The position numbers and the translations under genes are program-made. A stretch of DNA of 64,000 nt, taken from Bdellovibrio sp047344985 (GTDB lineage Bacteria; Bdellovibrionota; Bdellovibrionia; Bdellovibrionales; Bdellovibrionaceae). The stretch is taken from positions 620,001-684,000 of the forward strand of contig NZ_CP178861.1 in assembly GCF_047344985.1 (NCBI RefSeq), given 5' to 3'. A model generated the notes under the pieces. That model saw only the letters and a program-made list of their open reading frames with translations. It searched no databases and had not been told where the DNA came from. Below are positions 44,201 to 52,236 of this stretch, piece by piece (positions within the stretch are counted from its first letter, which is position 1; every line of letters begins with the position of its first letter).

Positions 44201-44401
44201 ACTTTCAACCAACGTTTGAGGTGCACGATTGAATTTCAGGGTTACTTTGATATCTGAATTGTTTGTGTAATAAGCAAGGGAGTCTGCGGCTTTAAGATTA
44301 GGAATAAGAGAGGTCGCACTGATATCGCCTCTCAGTGTACATCCTCCTAAAATAAATAGGAGCATAAGTATGAATGTTACAGATACGTCCCGGGTATTCA
44401 T
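41204..44401 (-). CDS. Large Ig-like lipoprotein with one c-type haem motif
   Basis: Lipobox LFILGGC. Residues about 30-545 are a series of Ig-like/cadherin-like beta domains (PIIDGMTEPKAIVTLYNS, VRDEAGNISQSNQVTFTLDT, AITVNFVNEAPQITAW). At 570-574 is CIWCH, a c-type haem attachment motif, in a Cys/His-rich stretch. The C-terminal 450 residues are beta-helix/adhesin-like (VCYGSVIISGTLHLVNPD, IYVAGNVFIETT). 1,065 residues. Surface-attached and possibly redox-active or a haem-dependent sensor; role unknown. Confidence 0.7.
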   Translation of the reverse strand: MNTRDVSVTFILMLLFILGGCTLRGDISATSLIPNLKAADSLAYYTNNSDIKVTLKFNRAPQTLVESEFQLVNADITNITKVDETTYIVHLTPKGQGLVSLNLPQGAALGQYGEKSESSDTFEVIFDDILPTIGTATILPAAVSPDPRPIIDGMTEPKAIVTLYNSITCSGQILANTTADKDSGEFHFPIGNALTAEGSYSWSVLSEDAAGNTFCYPYPLPYTLDQTNPSTPSISLAFGSIQDSPVGVDIASCDDLNQNSDSFYKVIFRQDGAPAPALTDADWMNCATGTNYVAVAGPDGSHTLTMWVRDEAGNISQSNQVTFTLDTSVPTLTVPTTASLNRNVGATVLFVDAQVNSNEETRGTYSLPAASSPKCSDYGTVSIDATTGALTFQPAAHYFNRYNSADYNGGPCKVKVQFSDNVVPTPHSVSSEVAITVNFVNEAPQITAWPGTNGTVAEKCGNKCFANAIFDLNFTTNPGGATFPDPQTLTCSATTADGYYVDIASCSVSGTTGTLSLQMGAAHASASDTTLITLTVSDGVTTDTKTFGVHVDNYVMSMYPALAVSKPLSCIWCHANIQADLVTDFGIAQANYGNANNILGAAPINASHMFHVDNNTVPFSITGSMYMPDITITDKNFIKQATANPNSAPINLKNFFTNPWNYYAPITDAQGTIQMDGDGFVQVNPAPTAMPAWPMANIQGGITLKSAVKIRAPSDAEVLALDASLSAGTTAFVYKGPNSKPGLSGLEIHDYGYGSFVRNNGTIVCYGSVIISGTLHLVNPDIQTDDVGCSIYVAGNVFIETTRNPAINYVGGASSPTLQITSSRNLHMGIGLYDLYSIRNSNNAYNDALKIANAANPGGLRDASDAALTIKSNDDAGAFEFMKCPLRPEHVTYLESHYVSNGNYTSCDPSADSVKCAWAKELFNTWTGTVTNYDHLTTTPLIYRQSTNSLINMVTAYETMCRYNGAYQMTNYANYGWTWAGYWGEQPTKVGAASINALRISTIFDHLRVNAQNVHSRYYGEFRGSVISPYAIFAIGNLVFKYDTRLNSVVPYPKLMVPNPIFDVQ

Positions 44402-44496
44402 CTTTGTGGTTCCTAAACATGTAATTATATATCGGCATAAATGTTCGCTCAGTTGAGCAAAATGTTCCCATTTCGAATAAACAGGAATGGGGGTCG

Positions 44497-44527
44497 TTTA
44501 CCGTGACTCATTTCGAGTCACGGTAAA
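44497..44527. repeat. Perfect 13-bp hairpin upstream of the large lipoprotein gene
   Basis: TTTACCGTGACTC (44497-44509) pairs with GAGTCACGGTAAA (44515-44527), five-base loop. No T-tract. It lies downstream of the YheU gene and upstream of the lipoprotein gene on the same strand, so it may be a terminator without T-tract or an operator. A short GCTCA/TGAGC dyad lies nearby at about 44446-44457. Confidence 0.6.
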
Positions 44528-44564
44528 TGGGATATAGCACATGTGTATGATTAGGAGACGGCGT

Positions 44565-44831
44565 TTACTTTTTCTTCTGCATTCTTTGCCACTCTGTTTT
44601 TGTGACAATACCTACAGTTTCTGTATTTGGATCGAAAACGATTTTGACGTCACCGTTATCTAACTGCTTTTTGATTTGTTTGAATTTCGTTTCGAACGCA
44701 GCTTCTTCGCGACCGTAATCGGTTCCTTCTCTAAGAATGAAACTTTCAATAATCCCATGCAGAGCTTCGGGACTGATGTCGCTTGCAGAAACTTCAATGG
44801 GTGGTTGTTGGTTGTCGTCGTCAAAACTCAT
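44565..44831 (-). CDS. UPF0270/YheU-family protein
   Basis: SASDISPEALHGIIESFILR, EGTDYGREE, QIKKQLDNGDVKIVFDPNTE, TVGIVTKTEW match YheU almost end to end; the family is named from a gamma-proteobacterial protein of unknown function. 88 residues. Last of three genes joined by 4-nt overlaps. Confidence 0.85.
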   Translation of the reverse strand: MSFDDDNQQPPIEVSASDISPEALHGIIESFILREGTDYGREEAAFETKFKQIKKQLDNGDVKIVFDPNTETVGIVTKTEWQRMQKKK

Positions 44832-45586
44832 AGGGCTTCTCCGGTTCCCTTTGTTGTCGGACCAATTGCACGATTAATAAGATCCACTATTCGTTGATGT
44901 TTAGGGTCGATCATCAAGCTGTATTCAATGGCAATAGTGCCCGAAGCTCCAGGAATCCCTGTAAGAGGATCGGCTTGTGGTTGTTCATTTTCGATAATGT
45001 CTTCAAGGAGAATTCCTATATTTGCCAGTTTACCAACGAATGAGCCAAGTTTCTTTTTGGCTAGATTGATATTCGGACGAAAAAAGGATCTGCCTACGGT
45101 TTGTTCTAAATTCTCTCTGTAGAATGGAACTGGAATCCCGTCATTAAAATCATCGGAATGTAGTTGTTTGGTTTTTTCGAAATGCTTAGTAAAACCCAGA
45201 AGCTCGGTATCCGTCAGCTCTTCTGCAACAGAAAATATTAGATCCTCGTCTTCTGTGGATATGCGTTCTTCTTTTAAGATCGGTGCTAAAAGTATTCCGA
45301 TCATTCGTGGACCTATATTTTTTGAAGCTCCAAATGCTACTTTTCGATACGTCTCGAAAATCATGTCTGGGCCATTTTTGCTTTTTACAATTTTGTCCAA
45401 GAGCAAGTTCACTTGCTCTGTTTCTTTGCCAGTCGTTTTTTCAGTTTGAAGTTCGTTCCAAAGGCTTTCGAAGTATATGTTTGTTCGATAACTGAAGATT
45501 TGGTTAAGTATCTTGTCTTTTAATTGATCTTTAAAGAGGTCAGTAAGCGGATTATCTAAATAAGGAATTAGGGGAGACGTCATCAC
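44828..45586 (-). CDS. Unknown protein between Rsm22 and YheU
   Basis: 252 residues, acidic and helical, no signal peptide, no membrane segment and no recognised family. Its start overlaps the upstream gene and its stop overlaps the downstream one by 4 nt each, so all three are translated together. Contains a predicted helical part (QVNLLLDKIVKSKNG) and a C-terminal region with GIPGASGTIAIEYSLM. Confidence 0.65.
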   Translation of the reverse strand: MMTSPLIPYLDNPLTDLFKDQLKDKILNQIFSYRTNIYFESLWNELQTEKTTGKETEQVNLLLDKIVKSKNGPDMIFETYRKVAFGASKNIGPRMIGILLAPILKEERISTEDEDLIFSVAEELTDTELLGFTKHFEKTKQLHSDDFNDGIPVPFYRENLEQTVGRSFFRPNINLAKKKLGSFVGKLANIGILLEDIIENEQPQADPLTGIPGASGTIAIEYSLMIDPKHQRIVDLINRAIGPTTKGTGEAL

Positions 45587-46602
45587 AAATACTCCTCAAT
45601 TTTTTTAGCCAGGCGAAGTTCGTTGGAAACTTTTTGGATATCGTCAGGGATTTCAACAAGTACACCGCGAGGGATTTCCTGTTCGATTTTGGATTTATGC
45701 ATCCATGCAAGGAATTCTCTTTCAGAACCTCGGCAGATCATTTGACGGTCTTTGCCTTTTTCCTTGAGTTGGTCTCCGACGACACGGGCGGCATTGATTT
45801 TCTGTGCTGGAGTTTTTCGCATGAGCAAGTAACTCATCGTGAGCGTGCGGTTTTTCATTGGAAGCTGTTCTTCCATTTTATTGAACCATTCAGGAGCGGC
45901 GAAATGAACACGGTCATGACACCAGTCCGTTTTAGACTGCGTGAGCAAAGGGCAAGGTCCTTCATGCGTGCACGGCGCCCACACATGATAGCCATTCTCC
46001 AAAAGTTTTTGGCGAAGCTGCAAAAGTTTTCTGCCATCCTGCTGGGTAGAAGGTTCTACCAACATCAAAGCTTCACATTGATAAGCCCAATCAGGGATGT
46101 CACTCAATTCGGTCAGTGAGTAAGAAAAAACCGCCAGCGTTTTTCCGGGATCTTTAAGCTTAGGAGCACTGAAGGTGCGCTGCCATTCCTCTGCTTGAAA
46201 CTGCGGGAAGAATTTTTCAATAATCTTTTGCGGCTCTGACGCTCGTTCAATGAGTTGAAACTTGAAAGAGCGTTTTTCTGAAAGTGTCAAAGACGCCGTA
46301 GCCAATCCCGCACCAAAATCAATCACACGCTCAAGGCCGGCAAAGAAATTTCTTTTCTCCGCTTCTTCAATGATGGCGCCAAGGCGAGTGGCATTCAAAG
46401 GAAGATAATAACAAAGATAAGCCACTTGAGCCCACGTCTCGTGCCACGGTGTCGCGTCGTCAGGCTTATGAATAAAAAAATCCGATAAGGCCTGCACACA
46501 TTTTGCGAGAGCTTTGGAATCTTTCAACGTGAGCTGATAACTGGCCAGCGCTTTCGTTAAAGAATCCTCAAAAGAAGGCGGGTATGTGAATTGTCTTTGC
46601 AT
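45583..46602 (-). CDS. Rsm22-family ribosomal methyltransferase
   Basis: Start at 46602 is chosen because the upstream frame would run into the divergent gene at 46744. Central SAM-binding VIDFGAGLATASLTL; C-terminal Cys/His cluster CTHEGPCPLLTQSKTDWCH, the metal-binding signature of Rsm22/PF09243, which in mitochondria and some bacteria acts on the small ribosomal subunit. 339 residues. First gene of the operon with the unknown and YheU genes, which suggests those two also serve the ribosome. Confidence 0.8.
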   Translation of the reverse strand: MQRQFTYPPSFEDSLTKALASYQLTLKDSKALAKCVQALSDFFIHKPDDATPWHETWAQVAYLCYYLPLNATRLGAIIEEAEKRNFFAGLERVIDFGAGLATASLTLSEKRSFKFQLIERASEPQKIIEKFFPQFQAEEWQRTFSAPKLKDPGKTLAVFSYSLTELSDIPDWAYQCEALMLVEPSTQQDGRKLLQLRQKLLENGYHVWAPCTHEGPCPLLTQSKTDWCHDRVHFAAPEWFNKMEEQLPMKNRTLTMSYLLMRKTPAQKINAARVVGDQLKEKGKDRQMICRGSEREFLAWMHKSKIEQEIPRGVLVEIPDDIQKVSNELRLAKKIEEYL

Positions 46603-46743
46603 TGTTAAAATACTAACGGATCCATGCGATTCAGGCAAAGATTTCGGCACATCGGTGGTGTATTCCCGCAGAAAATCCAAGTAAAAATGGCGAAGGTTAG
46701 AAGCTCTTTCTATATCTAAACAGGAAAAAACAAAGGAAAGAAC

Positions 46744-48315
46744 ATGAATTCTCAAGACCGCCGCGAGACAACGTCAATTTGGATGGACACTCAAATTATG
46801 CCAAATTTTTCTCCGCTCTCTGACAATCTCAATGTGGATGTTTGTATTGTCGGAGGCGGAATGGCGGGATTGACCACGGCTTACTTGCTGATGAAGGAAG
46901 GGAAGAAAGTCTGTGTGGTTGAAGCCTATGGACTGGCCAGTGGCCAAACAGGACGGACGACAGCTCATTTCGTAACGGCTTTAGACGATCGCTTTTTTGA
47001 TATTGAAAAATACCACGGAGAAAAAGGAGCCGTCACTGCGGCACAAAGCCACCGTGCCGCCATTGATAAAGTAGAACAGATCGTCGCTTCAGAACAAATT
47101 GATTGTGAGTTGGAAAATTTAGATGGCTTTTTGTTTGCGCAAGACGACCCACGTCCAAATGTCTTACGTCGTGAACTCGAAGCGGCTCAACGTGCGGGAC
47201 TTAAAGATGTGGCACTTCTTGAGAGAGCTCCTTTCCTTTCGTTTGATACGGGGCCTTGTTTGAAGTTTGCAAATCAGATGCAGCTTCATCCTTTAAAATA
47301 TTTAGCGGCTCTTGCCGAACGGATTACAAAAGGTGGCGGACTGATTTTTACGGGAACTCATGTCACCGAAGTTCAGGGTGGTGATGAAGCTTTTGTAAAA
47401 ACAGAATACGGTCATCGCGTTTATTGTAAATCCGTCGTTGTTGCTACGAATTCTCCTGTGAATGATCTTGTCGCTATTCATACGAAGCAAGCTCCTTACA
47501 GAACTTACGTTTTGGGATTTCAAATTCCTGCGGGATCTGTTCCTAAAGCTCTTTACTGGGACACTCTTGATCCTTATCACTACATCCGCTTAGAAAAGGG
47601 ACCTTCCGCAGAAACTGAAGTTCTCATTGCCGGCGGAGAGGACCATAAAACCGGGCAAGAGAATCATCCCGAAGAACGTTTTAAAAAAATTGAATCCTGG
47701 ACACGAGCGCGATTTCCAATGATCGAGGATATTCTTTATCAGTGGTCTGGTCAGGTCATGGAACCTGTCGATGGAATGGCTTTTATCGGCCGTAACCCCA
47801 TGGACAAAGAAAATGTTTACATCATTACGGGAGACTCTGGGAATGGTATGACTCATTCAACATTGGGAGCAATGTTAATTACAGATCTTATCATGGGAAG
47901 AGAAAACCCTTGGGAGGAACTTTACAATCCATCGCGAATTTCCTTAAAAGCTTCTGCGGAATTTATCAAAGAGAACAGCAATGTGGCGGCTCAGTACGGC
48001 GATTGGGTGACGACAAAACCCAAAACGCCATTGGCAGATCTGCAAGAAGGAGAAGGCACCGTTTTTCGAGCGGGTGCGAAAATGGTGGCAGCTTACAAAG
48101 ATGACTCTGGTGATATGCATTTCATGTCAGCGGCGTGCACGCACTTAGGTTGTATTGTGGGTTGGAATAATGTTGAAAAATCTTGGGACTGTCCTTGTCA
48201 CGGATCGCGTTTTGACTGTGCAGGAAAAGTGATCGAAGGACCTGCCATTGCAGATCTAAAAAAATTAGATCTGCTTACTGAAGAGCCAAGACCTTCAAAA
48301 GATCTTCGACTTTGA
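46744..48315 (+). CDS. FAD-dependent oxidoreductase fused to a Rieske [2Fe-2S] domain
   Basis: N-terminal FAD site VDVCIVGGGMAGLTTAYLL and DAO-type fold with SGNGMTHSTLGAML. C-terminal Rieske motif: C465-x-H467 in CTHLGC and C483-P-C-H486 in CPCHGS, the cluster ligands with Cys/His pairs. This matches the YhfW/PuuB-like fusion family found in many bacteria; it may oxidise amines or similar substrates and pass electrons to the cluster. 523 residues. Overlaps the convergent glycosyltransferase gene by 41 nt. Confidence 0.9.
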   Translation: MNSQDRRETTSIWMDTQIMPNFSPLSDNLNVDVCIVGGGMAGLTTAYLLMKEGKKVCVVEAYGLASGQTGRTTAHFVTALDDRFFDIEKYHGEKGAVTAAQSHRAAIDKVEQIVASEQIDCELENLDGFLFAQDDPRPNVLRRELEAAQRAGLKDVALLERAPFLSFDTGPCLKFANQMQLHPLKYLAALAERITKGGGLIFTGTHVTEVQGGDEAFVKTEYGHRVYCKSVVVATNSPVNDLVAIHTKQAPYRTYVLGFQIPAGSVPKALYWDTLDPYHYIRLEKGPSAETEVLIAGGEDHKTGQENHPEERFKKIESWTRARFPMIEDILYQWSGQVMEPVDGMAFIGRNPMDKENVYIITGDSGNGMTHSTLGAMLITDLIMGRENPWEELYNPSRISLKASAEFIKENSNVAAQYGDWVTTKPKTPLADLQEGEGTVFRAGAKMVAAYKDDSGDMHFMSAACTHLGCIVGWNNVEKSWDCPCHGSRFDCAGKVIEGPAIADLKKLDLLTEEPRPSKDLRL

Positions 48316-49261
48316 TTTGCTCCATACACTGTGGATCGACGTTATCGATGTCAGGAACTTCTGGCATAAAGATATGAACGTCTTTTCCGCGAGCAGCCCA
48401 TCTGCGAGGATGTTGTACGCGCACGGGAGAATAAATTCCTAGGACGGTAGCGCCTAAAGAGGCAGCCATATGCGCAACACCCGTGCTTGGCACAACAACA
48501 GCCTTGGCATCTTTAAGTATCGTGAAAAGCTCTGCCGGTTTTAATTGGTTCTGCAAAGAAAGAACATGGCGGTTGCTTTTAAAATGTTCTTTGATGTCTT
48601 TAAGCCAAGGCTCATCGGCCGGAGTTCCTGTCAGCACAACTTGTGTTGTCTTAGAAACTTCTTCGATCAATTCGATGTACTTTGGAATCGGCCAGTTTAG
48701 AGCTGATCCCGCCATTCCCGGATGCACCACGATATATTTTTTAATCGCCAGTCTGTGCTTATCTAGGAGCGCGATGTTTTCAGGAGCCGTGAGTTGTAGA
48801 ACTGGCGTCTTTTCCTGCAAAAGATCTTCTTCAATATCAAACGCGTGAAGCAAAAGATCTAAGTTGTAGTCCGCTTCATGTTGAGTGGCAAGACTGCGGC
48901 GCTGGCGAAGACCTCGGTTCAGAAACAGAAAACTGTGCCACTGGGATTTCACTCCCGCGCGCGTAGGAACATTCTCGGCCCACAGTGCGTAGCTCACCCA
49001 CCATGGAGCTTGAAAGCTCACGGCGACGTCGGGCTTGTATTCACGAAGAAATTTACGAAGGACGTGAAGGGAGTCTTTCCAATTGTCTTTAGAAAGTTCA
49101 ATGTACTTGCGTTGGGGATCGGCATTGTCAGGAACAAATCCCAAGCCTTTAGAGATCACCCACTGAACATCGCAGTCTTTCAAAAAAGAAACCTGATCAA
49201 CACACATGGTGCAGATCAGGTCGCCTATTTTGTCTAGTCTAATTAAGAGAACCTTTTTCAC
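48275..49261 (-). CDS. Heptosyltransferase-like glycosyltransferase (GT9)
   Basis: VLLIRLDKIGDLI at the N-terminus and VVHPGMAGSALNWP, VPSTGVAHMAASLGATVLGI are the GT9 marks for ADP-heptose:LPS heptosyltransferases (WaaC/WaaF). 328 residues. Transfers heptose to the inner core of lipopolysaccharide in that family. GTG start directly after the gcvP stop (TAAGTG), so probably cotranscribed with gcvP although unrelated in function. Confidence 0.85.
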   Translation of the reverse strand: MKKVLLIRLDKIGDLICTMCVDQVSFLKDCDVQWVISKGLGFVPDNADPQRKYIELSKDNWKDSLHVLRKFLREYKPDVAVSFQAPWWVSYALWAENVPTRAGVKSQWHSFLFLNRGLRQRRSLATQHEADYNLDLLLHAFDIEEDLLQEKTPVLQLTAPENIALLDKHRLAIKKYIVVHPGMAGSALNWPIPKYIELIEEVSKTTQVVLTGTPADEPWLKDIKEHFKSNRHVLSLQNQLKPAELFTILKDAKAVVVPSTGVAHMAASLGATVLGIYSPVRVQHPRRWAARGKDVHIFMPEVPDIDNVDPQCMEQIKVEDLLKVLALQ

Positions 49262-52135
49262 TTACTGATAAGTATCCATCGGAGGGCAAGAGCAGACAAG
49301 ATTTCTGTCGCCATAGGCGTTATCAACACGTCCTACTGCTGGCCAGAATTTGTTAGCGCGCAACCATTCCAATGGGTAAACCGCTTCTTCACGAGAGTAT
49401 GGATGATTCCATTCAGGCTTCATCAACATTTGCGCCGTGTGAGGAGCATTTTTAAGTGCATTATTCTCTTTGTCCATTTTTCCAGATTCAATCGCCGTGA
49501 TTTCTTTGCGGATTGTGATCATAGAATCAATGAAACGATCCAATTCTTTTTTAGATTCAGATTCTGTTGGCTCAATCATCAAAGTTCCCGCAACAGGGAA
49601 GCTCATTGTTGGAGCGTGGAATCCAAAGTCCATCAAACGTTTTGCAACATCTGTCACGTCAATGCCGGATGTTTTCTTAATCTCGCGAACGTCCACGATG
49701 CATTCATGGGCCACAAGACCGTTTTTACCTTTGTAAAGAACTGGGAAGTGCGGTTCTAGTTTTTTAGCGATGTAGTTTGCACTCAAGATACTTACTAGAG
49801 TCGCTTTTCTCAAACCTTCAGCACCCATCATTGTGATGTAAGCCCAAGAGATCGGCAAAATGCTTGCGCTTCCCCAAGGAGCTGACGTCACAGCAGAAAT
49901 TCCTTTGGCAGGACCTGCTTCAGGAACCAAAGAGTGTGTCGGTAAGAACTCTTTCAAGTGAGCTGCAACACCGATCGGACCTACGCCCGGTCCGCCACCA
50001 CCGTGAGGGATCGAGAATGTTTTGTGCAAATTCATGTGAGAAACGTCAGGACCAAACACACCTGGACGGCACATGCCCACAAGAGCATTCATGTTTGCAC
50101 CATCCATGTAAACTTGTCCGCCGTTGTCGTGCACGATTTTGCAGATTTCAACGATGCCTTCTTCAAACACACCGTGTGTAGAAGGGTAAGTGATCATCAA
50201 CGCCGCCAAATTGTTGCGATGTTGTTCTGCTTTCGCTTTAAGATCTGTGACATCCACGTTTCCTTGGTCGTCACACGCCACAACCACGACTTGCATGTTC
50301 ACAAGAGCTGCCGACGCAGGATTTGTTCCGTGCGCTGAAGAAGGAATCAAGCAGATGTTTCTGTGACCTTCACCACGAGATTTGTGGTACTTACGAATCA
50401 CAAGAAGACCTGCGTACTCACCTTGAGAACCCGCATTTGGTTGCAAGCTCACGCCCGCAAAGCCCGTGATGTCAGACAATTTCTTTTCAAGGTCATGAAT
50501 CATCTCAATCAAACCTACCGCTTGAGATGTCGGAGCAAACGGATGAAGTTTGCTGATCTCTGGCCATGAAACCGGAACAAGCTCTGTTGTCGCGTTCAGT
50601 TTCATTGTGCAAGAGCCAAGTGGGATCATGGAGTGAGTCAAAGTTAAATCTTTGTTTTGCAAAGCGTGGATGTAACGAAGCATCTCTGTTTCGCTGTGGT
50701 GAGAGTTAAACACCACGTGAGTCAAATACGGAGACGTGCGAGTGAGCTTCGTTGGAAGCTCGATGTCTTTCAGCGCCTCATCCACAGACAAAGCCGTGAA
50801 CCCTGCCATGTTACCAAGATTGAACGCTGCCCAAATCATCTCAACATCTTCAAGAGTTGTTGTCTCATTCAAAGAGATTCCCAACTTGTTGTTACCATAG
50901 TTGCGGAAGTTGATTTGCATTTTATCTGCTTGAGCCACGATCGCTGCCGCTTTGTCTGTCGTCACTGTGACAGTATCAAAGAACGGAGTTTTAGCGACGT
51001 TCATTCCAAGCTTCGTCAAACCCTCAGCCAAGATTCCCGTCAAACGTTGCACACGCAACGCGATTTTCTTAAGGCCTTGAGGACCATGATAAACCGCATA
51101 CATCGAAGCCATATTCGCCAAAAGAACTTGTGCTGTACAAATGTTCGAAGTCGCTTTTTCGCGACGGATGTGTTGCTCACGAGTTTGCAAAGCCAAACGC
51201 AAAGCAGACTTTCCTTGAGAATCCACACTCACGCCTACAAGACGGCCTGGCATCAAACGCTTGAAAGCGTCTTTCGTTGCCAAGAATCCTGCATGAGGAC
51301 CACCGAAACCGAGTGGCACACCGAAACGCTGAGAGTTGCCTACGGCCATGTCAGCGCCCCATTCCCCCGGAGGAGTGAGAAGTGTCATCGCAAGCAAATC
51401 CACAGACGCAGTTACAAGAGCGCCGTGATCTTTATATTTTTTTGCAAGATCGGCGTAATCTTCAACTGCGCCATTTGTGTTTGGATATTGGAAGAACACA
51501 CCGAAGACAGGTTTTGCGAAATCATATTTCGCTGGATCCATCACGATCATTTCAAAACCCAAAGGCTCTGCACGTGTGCCAAGCACTTCGATCACATGAG
51601 GATGCATTTCAGGAGAAACAACGAAAGCATTCGCTTTGTTTTTGCAAAGGGAGTGCGCCATGAACATCGCCTCTGCCGCGGCCGTTCCTTCATCAAGCAA
51701 AGAAGCGTTTGAAATCTCCATGCCTGTGAGATCAGAAACCATTGTTTGGAAATTCAAAAGAGCTTCCAAACGGCCTTGAGAAATTTCAGGCTGATAAGGA
51801 GTGTAGGCTGTGTACCACACTGGATTTTCAAAGATGTTTCTTTGAATCACAGTCGGAGTGATTGTGTCGTGGTAACCCATGCCGATATAAGTTTTATAAA
51901 CTTTGTTCTTTGAAACCATGGATTTCAAGTGATTCAAAAGTCCGTACTCAGAAATTCCTGGGCCCACATCTTCGTACTTGTGTTGTGTACGAATTTGTTG
52001 AGGGATGACTTTATCAGCCATCTGATCCAAAGAATTAAAACCCAAAGTCTTCAACATCTCGTGGATATCTGAATCTGTGGGACCAATGTGACGGGGAGTG
52101 AATTCGTTACGGGGAGATAAATCGGCAATTTTCAT
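49262..52135 (-). CDS. gcvP: Glycine dehydrogenase (decarboxylating), P protein
   Basis: Single-chain GcvP of 957 residues. Start at 52135 has GAGG five bases upstream. Two homologous halves: N-terminal half with FTPRHIGPTDSDIHEML and FGGPHAGFLATKDAFKR, C-terminal half with the PLP Lys in MNLHKTFSIPHGGGGPGVGP. Decarboxylates glycine and passes the aminomethyl group to the H protein. Separated by about 10 kb from gcvT-gcvH. No glycine riboswitch is visible upstream. Confidence 0.97.
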   Translation of the reverse strand: MKIADLSPRNEFTPRHIGPTDSDIHEMLKTLGFNSLDQMADKVIPQQIRTQHKYEDVGPGISEYGLLNHLKSMVSKNKVYKTYIGMGYHDTITPTVIQRNIFENPVWYTAYTPYQPEISQGRLEALLNFQTMVSDLTGMEISNASLLDEGTAAAEAMFMAHSLCKNKANAFVVSPEMHPHVIEVLGTRAEPLGFEMIVMDPAKYDFAKPVFGVFFQYPNTNGAVEDYADLAKKYKDHGALVTASVDLLAMTLLTPPGEWGADMAVGNSQRFGVPLGFGGPHAGFLATKDAFKRLMPGRLVGVSVDSQGKSALRLALQTREQHIRREKATSNICTAQVLLANMASMYAVYHGPQGLKKIALRVQRLTGILAEGLTKLGMNVAKTPFFDTVTVTTDKAAAIVAQADKMQINFRNYGNNKLGISLNETTTLEDVEMIWAAFNLGNMAGFTALSVDEALKDIELPTKLTRTSPYLTHVVFNSHHSETEMLRYIHALQNKDLTLTHSMIPLGSCTMKLNATTELVPVSWPEISKLHPFAPTSQAVGLIEMIHDLEKKLSDITGFAGVSLQPNAGSQGEYAGLLVIRKYHKSRGEGHRNICLIPSSAHGTNPASAALVNMQVVVVACDDQGNVDVTDLKAKAEQHRNNLAALMITYPSTHGVFEEGIVEICKIVHDNGGQVYMDGANMNALVGMCRPGVFGPDVSHMNLHKTFSIPHGGGGPGVGPIGVAAHLKEFLPTHSLVPEAGPAKGISAVTSAPWGSASILPISWAYITMMGAEGLRKATLVSILSANYIAKKLEPHFPVLYKGKNGLVAHECIVDVREIKKTSGIDVTDVAKRLMDFGFHAPTMSFPVAGTLMIEPTESESKKELDRFIDSMITIRKEITAIESGKMDKENNALKNAPHTAQMLMKPEWNHPYSREEAVYPLEWLRANKFWPAVGRVDNAYGDRNLVCSCPPMDTYQ

Positions 52136-52236
52136 GTGCACCTCAATGACGCCCCCGAGACTAGCACACGCCCCCTAGTGTATGAAAGTTTTGTAAGGGG
52201 AGCGGGTAGGCTAATGCGAGGCGAAATGAGGCTATT

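Noticed and set aside
45583..46755. Longer Rsm22 start at 46755
   Set aside because: It would overlap the divergent oxidoreductase gene and has no ribosome site; residues before 46602 do not resemble the family.
50657..51712. 351-codon open frame opposite gcvP
   Set aside because: Arg/His/Ser/Cys-rich shadow of a highly conserved gene; no ribosome site.
52136..52236. Glycine riboswitch upstream of gcvP
   Set aside because: The short spacer to the MFS gene has no conserved glycine-aptamer core that I can see.
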